Positions 24,421-41,094 are shown, counted from the first letter of the stretch. The stretch is DNA of 64,000 nt from Medicago truncatula (GCF_003473485.1 NC_053042.1:47579762-47643761); one strand, 5' to 3'. Numbers and translations are program-made. Notes: generated by a model not told the origin, from the letters alone.

Positions 24421-25329
24421 AAAAAAATAAATAAAAACCCTGATCAAACAATTGAGATCAAGTGGTTAATGAACTCTATTAATGAATGAATTATTCAAGA
24501 GAGATACCGTATTCGATTAACAATTTTTAATGAGGTTATATTTACTTTATGGCCGAGCTCTACCAAGGTCTCATTCCCCTAAAAACTTGAGGGTTAACAT
24601 GAAAAGAAGTCCTTGTTTTTAATTTTTGTCAAGAAAATCTTGTCTACAGGCTCTATCTAAATCATATCCACCATTTTGTTTTTTTTTTTTTATCCCACAT
24701 AAATAAATGAACAAACATCAATTTTGATTATGTATGAAACAATGTCATTATACTTCATTAGTGTCTTTTTAGTTAGTAATTTTGTAGACTAAATTGATAA
24801 AAAAAAAATTGAAAATGAAATTGAGCATTTAAATACAAATTTGATGATCAAAATAACAAATAAAAAAGAACGCTACGTACGTGTGTGTGTTTGCATTTTC
24901 TATGCATATAAGAATTGTAGTAACAACACCTCATACGTTGATGAATCTAAATGATTGTTTGTCCATAAACAAATCAACATTTCAGGCAAACTTCTCTGTC
25001 CATGAACCTTTTTAATATTGTTCCATCTTAAACGCATCTTGTCAAATACGTGGTATTTCCTTGCAAATTTCTAGTTTGTGTTTCTGACCTATTCTTCTAG
25101 CTAAAAAAATATTTAGTCAAAAAGGAAATTTACCTGTATTACAACTTGGACGAGGAGGGTGTGTACAATACAAGTACAAGCCAGAAGGTACAACCAAACA
25201 AGTATCATTGTGTTTGGAAAAATAAAAATAAAAAAAGAAATTGCCAAGTCATCAACACCACAAAAATACAAAACGCGAAATTGAGAACGAAAACGACATT
25301 GCACTTTCCAGCACGCATGGGTAGCAGCA
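24421..25329. other. AT-rich region upstream of the poly(A)-binding protein gene
   Basis: No gene seen. Contains the short dinucleotide run gtgtgtgtgt near 24881. The two small overlapping frames on opposite strands near 25113-25400 are antisense partners and look like chance. Confidence 0.4.
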
Positions 25330-25337
25330 TATATAAA
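25330..25337 (+). promoter_or_regulatory. Candidate TATA box of the poly(A)-binding protein gene
   Basis: TATATAAA lies 237 bp upstream of the start codon, followed by a pyrimidine-rich leader typical of highly expressed plant genes. The AGAGGTAAGG near 25395 could be a donor of a 5' UTR intron. Both are predictions from sequence only. Confidence 0.5.
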
Positions 25338-25458
25338 CCCAAACTCCTCATCGTCCTGAACCATTTCCATGTCCTCTCTGTTCCTTATTTTCAGAGGTAA
25401 GGAAAACAGAAAAAAACAAAAAACAAAAAATAAATAAAAATAATAAACAAAAAATTAG

Positions 25459-29453
<3,995 letters not shown>

Positions 29454-31620
29454 AGTAATTTCAGCTGCAGTGGTAGATATGATGCATCGTCTCATATGTG
29501 AGCCGCGTTTTTTTTGCTTGATAAGCTATTATTATTTTGGGGTCGTATACAATTTTGATTTATCAGAATCATATTTTATTTTTGCCAGATAAGTTATTGG
29601 TGGGCTGATATGTAGAGATTCAAGGACATGTTTTGGTAGTCTTCTTAGCATTTCCATTTTCATTTTTAGCTTCTAGACAATTTTATGATTTTATTTCAAT
29701 TGAGATTCGTAGTAGAGGATGTTTGACAATAATTTGTCTTTAGATCTGAATGTTATAAATGGGCTTTTGGTTGACATCTATTCTCAATTTTTATTGTGAT
29801 GTGTCTTTAGTATCAGCATTTTTCTTATTAGTAGATTATGCAAACCTGCAGTTACTATTATGTCAAGCATAATAATAATAGTTATCGTGTTGACTAATGA
29901 ATCTCTTACCGTACTAATTTGATTGAATTATTTGTTCATTATGTTTTTGCTGCTTTAAGTAATTAGTTCTGAAAGACAGTTCTTACAGCGTAGTAAAGAC
30001 AGTCCTTTGTTTAAGATTATTTTAGAATGTTCTGTTTGTTTCCGAGTGTTGTGTTTTTGACTTTTTGTTAATGTTTTGGTGGAAATACTTTTTATTGTTT
30101 CAAGTTATATAACTTTGCAGTTTACTTAATAATTTAAGTTTTTTGTTGTGTCAATTCGAGGTGTTTCTTCTTCTTCTGGATTTGTATCAAAATAAATTAA
30201 GTATTTGTTTTAGTAAAACCAAAACCAGATCAACGCAATTAAGATCTGGTTTTGTTATCCTCATTAGTTTTTTTTTTATTAACTGCTTTCTGTTAAGTTT
30301 GCTGGAACTTGTTTAAGGTTTTATTTGCTTCTTGAGTATGTTGGTTAGAACTTGAAGGGGTTGTTAGTTTTTGTGTCAAGGAGAAAGGGTTGTGAACAGT
30401 CTCGATGAAGTAGAACTTGCATTGTTGTTACCGTCAGAGTTACATAGTGTCGGCCGGCTCCAACCGTTGAAAAGCTTCCCAAGTTTTGGGCGGAGGTAAA
30501 AAGCTTTAATGGAGTGTCACTATGTCAAGTGTCAACAACATAAACATGAAATTGATAACGAGAAGTATGCAATGGGAAAAATCTATTTGCTAGAACCTTT
30601 TTTTCTCTGGTAAGAAAAAGATTACATGTGTTTTCTGAAGTGAACCTTTAAATGACGTATTGTGTTTAAAAAATGTGAAAAGTTCCTCTATTTCTTGAAT
30701 CAAACCCTCGCTTTTTCTTCATTCTTTTTTAAAAATTGGTAAGAATTCAAGCATCAAAATCATGTGTTTAAACCAGATTATTAGAGTTTCTTTTCCCTAA
30801 AAACAGTAGGATTAACACAAAAAAAAACCCATCGAAAAACAAACAATACAATTATTTGAGTAAAATTCAGTTTATATTCGTAAAGCAATGTCAGAACTTT
30901 AAAAATTAGTAATGAGGGGAAAAGCGAGCAACTAGGTTTCGTGAACGATATAGCAATGACTTTACCTCGTCTTGATTTTGAAGGAGATGTGGGTGTTGTT
31001 GATACTTAAAGTTAAACGAACAATATATATGCATTACATTAACTTGCCGCGCTTATGTGTTGTCTGGCAAAAAACTGAACCAATCAAACCACATTAGTTT
31101 GGTTTAGTATGGTTCGTTTTTTTTTAAAATTCAACTCAAACAAATCTAAACCACATTTTTTTAATCTTGAAATTCAGATAATTTTTAACCTCAAAATCGA
31201 ACCAAACTACACTAGAAACATTCGTAATTGCTAATACTTTTTTGTAGTTACAATTGCTAATACTTATTTTACACATGCACTATTTTGATTAGAATATTTG
31301 AAAAAAATAATATTCAAAAATACATAATCTGATTTTTTTTTTTTAACGTTTGAGTAAATGCCTTTAACCCTAATAAGACGCTGCACCTTTTAAGAATATT
31401 TTTATTGAAGAAGAAATGCTATATTAATTTTTTATTAGATGAAATCCATATGAATCTCAATATTTATGTGAGATTTATTTTTAATGTGTGAGACTCACAC
31501 AAAGTTTATCAAACACGAGTGAATATTTGAGAGTATAAAAAAAAAATATTCATAGCATTTTTCATGGAACAAACCTTTTTTAGGATTGACATGTAAAAGA
31601 AAATATTGAAAATATCTTTT
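29454..31620. other. 3' UTR of the poly(A)-binding gene and intergenic sequence shared with 36.4-37.7 kb
   Basis: No gene seen. Blocks at 29623-29800, 30400-30560 and 30620-30660 are repeated in the same order at 36385-36590, 37430-37570 and 37670-37710. Beyond 30700 the sequence is AT-rich and featureless. Confidence 0.55.
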
Positions 31621-31626
31621 TTTTTT

Positions 31627-31630
<4 letters not shown>

Positions 31631-31691
<61 letters not shown>
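31631..31691. repeat. (AT)n microsatellite
   Basis: About thirty uninterrupted AT units. The short frames of alternating I and Y on the minus strand come from this run and are not genes. Confidence 0.95.
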
Positions 31692-31695
<4 letters not shown>

Positions 31696-31965
31696 GAATT
31701 CGGCATAGAGAACTGAGAACACACGAGTGTGAGGGTGAGGAGAGTCCATGTATTAGTTATTATGTAATTGATTGTTGGCCACTAGATTAAAAAGTTAGAC
31801 GGTTGAGATTTGGTATCAACGAATTCGTTGAAACACAGATCCTAACTCATATAATTCAACCGACAAATATGACAAAATCAATGCCTTATTTGTGTTATTT
31901 GTTATTTCTTCTATAAAAAACAAATTTGTTATTTTTTTTCAATTTTTTACAATAATTATTTCCTT

Positions 31966-32596
31966 CGGATTAAACTATAATAACTTGGATTAATTTTCTT
32001 CCCCTTTTTTAGACTAAAACGTTTTTCTTTTTCTACAAGAAAACAAGCTTTCTAATCAGCAATTTTTATTCTTTAAAAAAAAAAATCAGCACTTTTTAGA
32101 TTTTTTATTCTCGGATTAAATTGTGATAAATTGGATTAATTTTATTTCCTTTTTTAGACTAAAACGTTTTTCTTTTCACATGAAAACGAACATTTTTTTT
32201 TGTTACACGCATGAAAACTAGCTTAGCTTTCTAATTGGTACTTTTATTGACTGTCAAAAAAAAAATTGTACTCATTCTTTATTATTCTCGGATTAAATTG
32301 TAATAAATTGGATTATTTTCCTTTCCTTTTTTAGACTAAAACGTTTTTCATTTTCTACAAGAAAACAAACTTTGTAAATGGTACTTTTTTCATTTATTAT
32401 TCTCGTATAAAATTGTAATATACTGGATTAATTTTCTTTCCTTTTTTAGTCTAAAACGTTTTCCTTTTTCTAAAAGAAAACAAGCTTTCTAATCAGCACA
32501 TTTTTTACTTGTTATTCTCGGATTAAATTGTAATAAATTGGATTAATTTTCTTTCCCTTTTTAGACCAACACGTTTTTTTTTCTAGAAGAAAACAA
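31966..32596 (+). repeat. Five degenerate direct repeats in the stachyose synthase promoter
   Basis: Units begin at about 31966, 32112, 32289, 32404 and 32519, so spacing is 146, 177, 115 and 115 bp. Each has the order CGGATTAAATTGTAATAAA, TTGGATTAATTTTCTTTCC, TTTTTAGACTAAAACGTTTT and then GAAAACAAGC (with substitutions). The array stops less than 100 bp before the start codon of the stachyose synthase gene, so it forms most of the proximal promoter. Confidence 0.85.
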
Positions 32597-32609
32597 GTAA
32601 GAATTTTAG

Positions 32610-32617
32610 TATATATA
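32610..32617 (+). promoter_or_regulatory. Candidate TATA box of the stachyose synthase gene
   Basis: TATATATA occurs about 80 bp upstream of the ATG and just after the promoter repeat array, a fitting position for a short 5' UTR. Confidence 0.5.
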
Positions 32618-32689
32618 TCCCATCATATAGTAAAACTTTTCACTCCACTTAACCCTATTTCTTCCTCTGTTTCTGTCCATTGTTTTTCC

Positions 32690-35600
32690 ATGGCTCCTCC
32701 CAATCATCCAGTGAATTCCACAGCCCTTGATCTTGTCAAAACTGAGTCTTTATTTGATTTATCCGAGGGAACATTTACTGTGAAAGGCGTTCCTTTGTTC
32801 CATGATGTTCCTAACAATGTTTCTTTTAGTTCTTTCTCTGCTATATGCAAAACCTCTGAATCAAATGCACCACCTTCACTTGTTCAACGTGTTCATGCTT
32901 TTTCTCACAAAGGTGGTTTCTTTGGATTCTCCCATGAAACCCCTTCTGATAGATTGATGAACTCTTTAGGTAGTTTTCATGGAAAAGACTTTGTCAGTGT
33001 TTTTAGGTTCAAAACTTGGTGGTCTAGTCAATGGATAGGAAATTCTGGATCTGATTTACAAATGGAAACTCAATGGATTCTCATTGATATTCCTGAAATC
33101 AAATCCTATGTTGTTGTCATTCCTGTCATTGAAAAAAGTTTTAGGTCTGCGCTTCATCCTGGTTCTGATGACCATGTCATGATTTGTGCTGAAAGTGGGT
33201 CAACACAAGTGAAAGCATCGAGTTTCGATGCGATTGCTTATGTTCATGTGAGTGAAAATCCTTATACTTTGATGAATGAAGCTTATAGTGCTATTAGGGT
33301 TCATCTCAATACTTTTAGGCTTTTGGAAGAGAAAACACTTCCAAATTTGGTTGATAAATTTGGTTGGTGTACATGGGATGCTTTCTATTTAAGTGTTGGT
33401 CCTATTGGTGTTTTTCATGGTCTTGATGAGTTTTTGAAAAGCGGTGTTGAACCTAGGTTTGTTATCATTGATGATGGATGGCAAAGTATTAGTTTGGATG
33501 GTTGTGATCCAAATGAGAATGCTAAGAATCTTATTCTTGGTGGTCAACAAATGACTGGAAGACTTCATAGGCTTGATGAAGGTGACAAATTCAAGAAATA
33601 TGAAAGTGGATTGTTATTAGGTCCTAATGCACCTACTTATAATCCAAAGAAGTTTCATGAGTTGATTTCAAAGGGAATTGAATATGAGAAATTGGTGAAG
33701 GAAAAAGAGGACTCTATCTTATCTAAGAGTTCTGATTTGGCAGAGATTGAGTCAAATATCAAAAAAGTAATAAGAGAAATAGATGATCTCTTTGGTGGAG
33801 AACAAAGTCATAGTGTTCCAAAAAGTGATAAGGAGTATGGATTGAAGGCTTTCACAAGGGACCTTAGGACTAAGTTCAAAGGTTTGGATGATATTTATGT
33901 TTGGCATGCACTTTGTGGTGCTTGGGGTGGTGTGAGGCCAGAAACCACACACCTTAATTCCAAAATTGTTCAATGCAAACTTTCACCTGGCCTTGATGGA
34001 ACAATGGAAGATCTTGCTGTGGTTAACATTGTCAAAGGTGCAATTGGGCTAGTTCATCCTGATCAAGCCATTGACTTTTATGATTCCATGCACTCTTATC
34101 TTGCTGAATCTGGTATCACAGGAGTCAAAGTTGATGTCATGCATGTGAGTTTTTTAATTTTATTTTTCTTTACATAGTGTTATTAGAAATACAATAGTTT
34201 CCGTTTAGACTTCTGTTTTTTAAAATGAGTTACTTACATGCCAAGAATAAGTAGGTGCATTAGGATTTAGGACCTAATAACATTGCATATAAAGTTGTAT
34301 ATATGAATGTATTTAGAATTGCTTATCTTCCTTTTCATGGTTAGTTTTATATATACATTGCAATTTATTTTGTTTTATGTAAAAAATTATGACAAATTGT
34401 ATCTCTTCACGTTCAAATTGTATTATAGTTTCTATATTCATGCCTTTATTACCGTGCCATTTACCAATTATCTCCATTTTTTATAATACTGTTTCTAAAC
34501 TTTAAACTATGTTAAAGAATAATCTTAAAAACTATCTTGTCTGATACACAAATCTTGGGACATTGTAGAATCTACTAGTCTAAGATGTATGTTTCAAAGT
34601 TAGTTGTGGTTCAATGTTACAATGATTGAGAAGTTTGCAGCCGAAAAAAAAAATGATAGAAGATGTTATATGGGTAGGTCAGTGACAAAGTCTTTCACAT
34701 GCAACTATTTTCATACGATTTTCTTATGATTTATTTAACTGTGGCAAACCACATACTATAAATATTGAGTATAGACTATGACTATTGTAGTGTTTGTTGT
34801 GGTCAAATAATAACCATTATTTTTTATTTTTTATTGTTATGCAGACTCTTGAATATGTGTGTGATGAATATGGAGGCAGAGTTGACCTTGCCAAAGCTTA
34901 CTATGAAGGGTTGACTAAATCCATTGTCAAGAATTTTAATGGAAGTGGAATCATTGCTAGCATGCAGCAATGTAATGACTTTTTCTTCCTTGGAACAAAG
35001 CAAGTTTCCATGGGAAGAGCTGGTCAGTGTACAAGCACATGATCAATGATTTTTTTTCTTTCATTCATACACATATATATGCAAGCAATAAAAATTGTTA
35101 TTAACAAAAAAGTTATAATTTTTGTTTTTGTAGGGGATGACTTTTGGGTCAATGGTCCTGAAGATGATCCAATGGGAGCTTTTTGGTTACAAGGGCTACA
35201 CATGATTCATTGTTCCTACAATAGCTTATGGATGGGACAAATGATTCAACCTGATTGGGACATGTTTCAATCAGACCATATTTGTGCCAAATATCATGCA
35301 GGTTCAAGAGCTATTTGTGGTGGTCCAATTTATTTGAGTGATAATGTTGGCTCTCATGACTTTGATTTGATTAAGAAGCTTGTGTTCCCTGATGGTACAA
35401 TCCCCAGATGCACACATTTTGCTCTTCCAACTAGAGATTGTCTTTTCAAAAACCCTCTATTTGATCAAAAAACTGTTCTCAAAATTTGGAACTTCAACAA
35501 GGTACTTGGGCCTAATAAAATATTTTCCATATTTATATGTTTTTTCCTATTACTACCGCTTACTACCGCCACTTCAGATTAATAACGTGTTTGATGTTCG

Positions 35601-36348
35601 ATGCATGTTGGTGTCTGACACCGATGCGACATTGACACGTGTTACATTCAATTATTTTTATTTTCTTAAATTGTCATCGATATGTATCTATCTGTTAGTG
35701 CTATGTCCGCCCTGGTGTCCCTGCCATTGTTTTATAAGTTACATATATCATTGTCTAATAAAAAATTGTTCATGTATTCAACAGTATGGAGGAGTGATTG
35801 GTGCTTTCAACTGTCAAGGGTCAGGGTGGGACCCAAAAGTGCACACATTCAGGGGCTTCCCTGAATGCTACAAGCCCATAACTGGTTCTGTGCATGTAAC
35901 TGAGGTTGAATGGGATCAAAAGAAAGAAGCAGTGCATTTGGGCAAGGCTGAAGAGTATGTAGTCTACTTGAATCAAGCCGAAGAACTTTGTTTGATGACT
36001 CCGAAGTCTGAACCAATCAAATTTATCATTCAACCATCTACCTTTGAGTTATACAATTTTGTTCCTGTCACAAAGCTAGGTGGCAGTATCAAATTTGCAC
36101 CAATTGGATTGGCAAACATGTTCAACAGTGGTGGAACAATTCTAGATTTGGAATATGTTGAAAGTTGTGCTATGATCAAGGTTAAAGGTGGTGGAAATTT
36201 CCTTGCTTATTCAAATGAATCACCAGAGAAGTGTCAATTGAATGGTTCTGAAGTGGCTTTTGAGTGGTTGAGTGATGGAAAATTGTCTTTCAATGTTCCT
36301 TGGATTGAAGAGGCTGGTGGAGTTTCTGATTTGACAATTTTCTTCTAG
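32690..36348 (+). CDS. STS: Stachyose synthase (glycoside hydrolase family 36), four exons
   Basis: Exons: 32690-34144, 34845-35022, 35134-35501 and 35785-36348; 2565 nt, 854 residues, all GT-AG. Stachyose synthase transfers galactose from galactinol to raffinose, giving stachyose and myo-inositol, in the cytosol, mainly in maturing seeds and phloem. Motifs seen: KFGWCTWDAFY (223-233), IIDDGWQS (259-266), GVKVDVMH (478-485; D482 is the expected nucleophile) and RAGDDFW (543-549; the aspartates include the expected acid/base). A charged insertion at about 310-385 (EKLVKEKEDSILSKSS, IKKVIREIDDLFGGEQ) separates stachyose synthase from raffinose synthase and matches my knowledge of the pea enzyme, which has nearly the same length. 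The gene appears intact. Intron 3 contains a GACAC-type MITE copy. A direct-repeat array sits in its promoter. Confidence 0.95.
35585..35735. repeat. GACAC-type MITE copy in stachyose synthase intron 3, inverted
   Basis: The core acacgtgttacattcaatta then ttttattttcttaaattgtc is the reverse complement of the core in the copies at 1503 and 25940. The flanks carry ggtgtctgacacc and ctggtgtccctgcc. Ends are not fixed. Confidence 0.6.
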
Positions 36349-36601
36349 ACTACTAGAGTTTCTGTTTCTTACATGCCAAGAAATGGAAGTCAAGGACAAG
36401 GACCTCTTTTGGTAGTCTTTTTAGCATTTTCATTTTAGATTTTCAAGACAATTTTATGATTTTGTTTCATTTGAGATTGGTAGCAGAGGATTTAGTTCAT
36501 TAAACCTTTGATAATTTATCTTTAGACTTTGAATGATGTGATGAACTGAACTTTTGGTTTACATTTCTCCTCTCAATTTTATTTCATTTGAGATTTGGTA
36601 G
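36349..36601. other. 3' flank of stachyose synthase, duplicated elsewhere
   Basis: Probably the 3' UTR. From tcaaggaca at about 36391 it aligns with 29623 onward downstream of the poly(A)-binding gene: both have ttttggtagtc, agacaattttatgatttt and a gatt.gtag.agagga block. Confidence 0.6.
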
Positions 36602-36783
36602 TAGGAGTGTTAGAAACACTCTCTTTCAAACACTCTCTAATATTCACTCTTTTATTGGGTGAAATCTATGTTGGCATCACACATTTGAATTTTTTTCACA
36701 AAAAATTATGAGATCTATTTGAATTTCACCTAATAAAAAAGCGAATGCTAGAAATAGTATTAGAAATATAGCGAGTGTTAGGA
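36602..36783. mobile_element. Foldback MITE with long terminal inverted repeats
   Basis: The left arm reads gagtgttagaaacactctc and later cactcttttattgggtgaaat. The right arm, read on the other strand, gives taacactcgctatatttct and cgcttttttattaggtgaaat. The arms cover roughly 60 bp each around a central spacer. A related but weaker sequence may lie at about 31400-31560. It interrupts the duplicated 3' flank, since aacctttgataat and tgaatgatatgatgaactg words occur on both sides of it. Confidence 0.6.
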
Positions 36784-38794
36784 TTTAGTTTGTTTAACCT
36801 TTGATAATAATTCTTCTAGCTGAATGATATGATGAACTGGGCTTTTGATTGACATTTCTTCCCTCTAATTTTTTTGGAGAGATTCTCTCAATTTTTATTT
36901 AGTTAAGTTTTCTCTACCTATGCATCTGCTTTGGGTTAGGGAAACTGAACCCTCCTCATAAATTATAGGTATCAACATATTTATCGTGTCAAGTGATCTA
37001 AGTTATAATGAATTTGAATCATTTAAGTAAGAAGTTAAATATTTGATCTTTAATTCTTGTGTATAAAGAACATTTGATTAAGAGGAGAGAATTCCTTTTG
37101 TGTACCTCACAAAAGAGTGATTGTTTTAAGTTATGATTTTACAATTTACTTTTTTTTTTCCCAAGTATTTTACAATTTACTTTTATCTATATCTATATAT
37201 AAAAAGAATGTATATTTTAGTGTTTTTTTTAAATTTATATTTTTTGGTTTCCATTTTACTCTTTAATAAATTATATTATTCTAAATTTTTTAAAATAGTA
37301 TAGTTAAATTTAGAAAACTTATTCAAATCGTCCAAAATTCTTCTTCAACACAATTTCTTTTCTTAGTTTCCACAAGTTCATTCTATCTATTTCATCCAAT
37401 TCATTTTTCAAAGTTTAATCAGCCTGTAAGGTGAAGCTTGATGACGTAGAACTTGCATTGTCGTTACTCATAGCGTCACAAAATGGCAGCTTCAAACCAT
37501 GAAAAAGGAAAGCTTCCAAAACTAGCTTTACTGGATTGTCATTGTGTCAACATCATAACATGAAATTGGTAATAATCGTGTCCTTTTTTAATGTTCTATT
37601 ACTAGTCAAGTACAGCTGTGAGACTAAATGGGCGATCTGAGCAACTTCTCCCACTTTTACAATATCTACAAAAATTACATGTGTTTTTGGAAGTGTACCT
37701 TTGAACAAGGAAAGTAAGTTGGAAGTTAGAATTACAAGTTACAACCCACCCCATTTAAGAGAAAAATAGACACAAAACAGAAGTAAATGAAAAATAAAAC
37801 TTTTCTTTTTACCACCATTCAAAGAGTTTTAAAATGTTTAAAGAATTTATGTATATCTAGACACAAAATATCAAGGATCAAAGTTATGTGTTTAAACTAT
37901 GTTGAATAATAAACACCGTTGTGATTAAAGTAAAATTAAGCTTACATGTGTTGAGTGACATCAAAAGTCAAAACTTTGAGTCAAATTCTTTTATTAACAA
38001 GACTCAAAGTTTTGACGTTGCATAACACATATAAGCCTAGTTTTAGTTGAATTTTGAGATTGGGTGATCAAATTAGATTATCATTATAAATGATTCCATT
38101 TATTAATCTAGACAAAATTGAGGCAAGGACAATTATTTTGTTAAGAAATGTGTGCACAAGAGCAAAATTTGTTTTAAACCGATCCATTGTCATATCTATT
38201 GAGGATTAAATATAGAGATAAAGATTAACGGATCTCAGTGGAGTGGACTACAAGAATCGAACATAAGATCTTGAATAGAAGCACACTCTCAAGTCTTAAA
38301 CCAATACCACTAGACCAATTCAAATGAGTTTTTTCATCCTAAATGTTTAACTTAAAATTTGTTTCAAACTAATCCATCGTCATACCTACTAAGAATTTAT
38401 AAGTATATTTGTAAGCGTTTGTATCTTGAGATATGTTCTAACTTTATTGAGCTCACAAAACCCAACTTACAATACAAATTTCTAACAAAAAAATATAGAG
38501 AAAATTACATTTATTGTTCCTTAACTTAATTTTAAATAACGATTCTGTTTTTGTTTTGATGTCACTTTTACTAGGTGTAAATATTCTGAGTATTAAATTA
38601 TGAAAACATAAGTGAAAATTCTTATAACACTTAATCAAAAGAAGAAAAACAACATAAAAAAGAAAAATGAGAATATTTCACAAAATAAAAATATATTAAT
38701 TTAAATACGGTATGTGAGGGGGGGGGCTATGACTATGAGAGCAAACCAATTGAAAAAGCAAAAATAAAAATCCCCCCATTCTGCGGCTATCACC
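36784..38794. other. Intergenic region between stachyose synthase and HPRT genes
   Basis: No gene seen. Contains a second partial copy of the flank block (36790-36870), the blocks shared with 30.4-30.7 kb, and a hairpin at 37940-38036. The ten-G run near 38718 is directly upstream of the next gene. Confidence 0.5.
37940..38036. repeat. Hairpin-forming inverted repeat
   Basis: The left arm 37940-37982 (gcttacatgtgttgagtgac ... aaaactttgagtc) pairs with 38001-38036, whose reverse complement is gcttatatgtgttatgcaac ... aaaactttgagtc. The loop is about 18 nt. Weaker pairing seems to continue outward. It is probably a MITE remnant. Confidence 0.7.
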
Positions 38795-40257
38795 ATGACA
38801 ATGCAATCCCACATAGAAAGAATCCTTTGGAACCAAGACCAAATCTCTCTCCGAGTCTCCCAACTCGCCGCTCAAATCGTTCATGATTTTCCTGCTTCTT
38901 CACCTCCTCCCGTCTTCGTCGGCGTTATCACTGGCGCATTCATCTTCCTCGCTGACCTTGTTCGCAAAATTGACCTCCCTATCACCATTGATCTTATCAG
39001 AGCTCAATCCTACGGTTCTGGTACTGTCTCCAATTGCGCACCCACCGTTTCTTCTGACTTGAAGGTTGATGTCAATGGCCGCCACGTCATCTTGGTATTG
39101 TTTTCTCTCTTCTAATCCTAATATAATAACCTTTCTATTTCTATATCAATGCATGTACGTTGTTGAAACTACCTTTATGGCAATGACTAAAAGAAAAAAA
39201 TAATTATAATTATTATTATTGTTAGACAATTGGTATTCAAATTTATATGAAACTACCTTTACAATAATTTTCAGTTCATCTTATGAATAAAAAGTTAGTT
39301 TCGTTTCATTTCATATCATAAAAGTACAGATGTTGAAAGGATGGATTGGATTTCAATTCATTTTGTTCCATTAAATTCCACCATATTTTAAACATGACCA
39401 TTCAGTATTGTCTGTTACTACAACTGATTAGATTATGCTGCCACAATCATCCTATTAGTTCAGTTCGGTCAGAAATTTGTAATTTATAGTCGGCTTAGGG
39501 TAATGTCTCATGATCTTAAATACAAGAAAGTTTAAGGAAAACAAAATAAATTAATTTTAATTTTAGTTTTCTTTTCAATTGCATTTGTACTTTTGCTATC
39601 TATTCAATTTTTTCTCTCCAGCTATTTGTGTTTCTTCTCCCCTCCACTCTTTAGTAGTCCTATCATGTATGCAGTTAAAAATATTTTAAATCACTAAGGT
39701 TTAAATTTAATTTATAATTAGGTTGAAGACATTGTTGACACAGGACATACTTTATCTAGAGTCATTGGTCACTTAAAATCGAAGGGAGCATCCTCTGTGT
39801 CCGTATGCACTCTACTTGACAAACCAACAAGGAGAAAAGTTAATGTGGAACTGGTGGGTGAAGGGAAATTCTACCGAGGATTTGAGGTATGATGCTCCCA
39901 CTTCTGCCTTATTCTCCTTTATCTGTTTTTTTGTTCCTGCAGATAAATACATGCACTTGAGCTGATTTAATATGCAATATGTAGGAGTTACAATTGACCA
40001 TGTTGTATGACAGTATGAGTGAGGAGTTTTTGCATAAAGCTCTTTGTTATGCAATGATAATTATAACAATGCTTAGATTATTGAACAAACATGAAATGCT
40101 ATAGTCTGACCAGTAAGCTGTGAGATACTGATTCTATGTCCATGTTTCTCTTATGCAGTGTCCAGACTATTTTGTAGTTGGTTATGGAATGGATTTTGCT
40201 GAACTCTACAGAAATTTGCCTTACATTGGTGTCTTGAAGCCCGAACATTACAGTTGA
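38795..40257 (+). CDS. Hypoxanthine/guanine phosphoribosyltransferase, three exons
   Basis: Exons: 38795-39094 (100 codons), 39722-39886 (55) and 40159-40257; 187 residues, all phase-0 GT-AG junctions. The enzyme transfers phosphoribose from PRPP to hypoxanthine or guanine in purine salvage, probably in the cytosol. The PRPP-binding loop [13 protein letters not shown] spans residues 98-110 with the adjacent acidic pair E102/D103. [12 protein letters not shown] (about 68-79) is the flexible catalytic loop. [27 protein letters not shown] is the usual C-terminal substrate-binding region. The length fits bacterial-type and plant HPRTs. The ATG used gives [15 protein letters not shown]3 is a possible alternative start. 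Confidence 0.94.
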
Positions 40258-40928
40258 TGCCACGTTGGAATCACAAAGCATTCACGGAATGAAGCAATAG
40301 TAGCTACAGAAACTAGAAAAAATAGAATAAGATGGATTTGCTGTGCCTTTTCATGGCTGTCATGAAATCATAAGTTGTGATTTGGATATTATTTTACAAT
40401 TATATTTATTTGAGCAACGGAATAGTGTGTGACTTGGACTAACGAATGAAAGTATTATTTTACATAAGAAATGGTGCACATGCTGATATAGGCAAGGAAA
40501 ATTTTGATTAACTTCTAATTATGTAAGCTTCTCAATTAAAATGTTTATTTTTCTTCATTTACAGATGAGTGAGCTTCTATAAAAAGTGAAATGCAATTTA
40601 TAATGGAGGAATTTTGTAAGTTAAGTAAAAAAAAATTCAGGTTGTTATTCCAATACTTACTGTTAATGGAGTAATTTATTCAAACTTGTATTCCAATACT
40701 TATGTTTGCTTATTTTTGTTTAAATCTATCACATAGGTCTTAGGTTTTAGTTGAACGTAAAGATGTTTACTTCTAACTCCTGAGGAAAGATGCATCAAAC
40801 AGTTCAAATGATTTTCGAATGACCATAAAAGGCTTAAGCAGACAAAGTCCATCTGGTCATTCTAAGATGTAGTTTTAGTTTTGGAGAGATTGTATACGCC
40901 TCTAGTTTAGTGTGTGTGTCTCCTACTA
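40258..40928. other. HPRT 3' UTR and intergenic region
   Basis: No gene seen. The words cttgtattccaatacttatg occur twice in variant form between 40640 and 40710. Confidence 0.4.
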
Positions 40929-41092
40929 AGGGCTTATTTGAATTGAGTTACTTTATTTGAACTTATCTATTGATATAAGCTATTTATGCGAACTCATGTA
41001 AACCACTTGTGATGCTCATAAAATTGTTTTTGATTTATTTTCGTAACCTCTCTCCAAGATAACTTATAACCTATATACATAAGTACTTATTA
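40929..41092. repeat. CTTAT-type MITE fragment
   Basis: It starts gggcttatttgaattgagt, includes gaacttatctattgatataagc, ctctccaagataacttata and ends near acttattaag. Same family as at 1426, 13203 and 49348. No clear right terminal repeat, as a SINE follows directly. Confidence 0.55.
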
Positions 41093-41094
41093 AG

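Noticed and set aside
31495-31749. Two minus-strand frames with long IYIYIY runs
   Set aside because: They are the translation of the (AT)n microsatellite.
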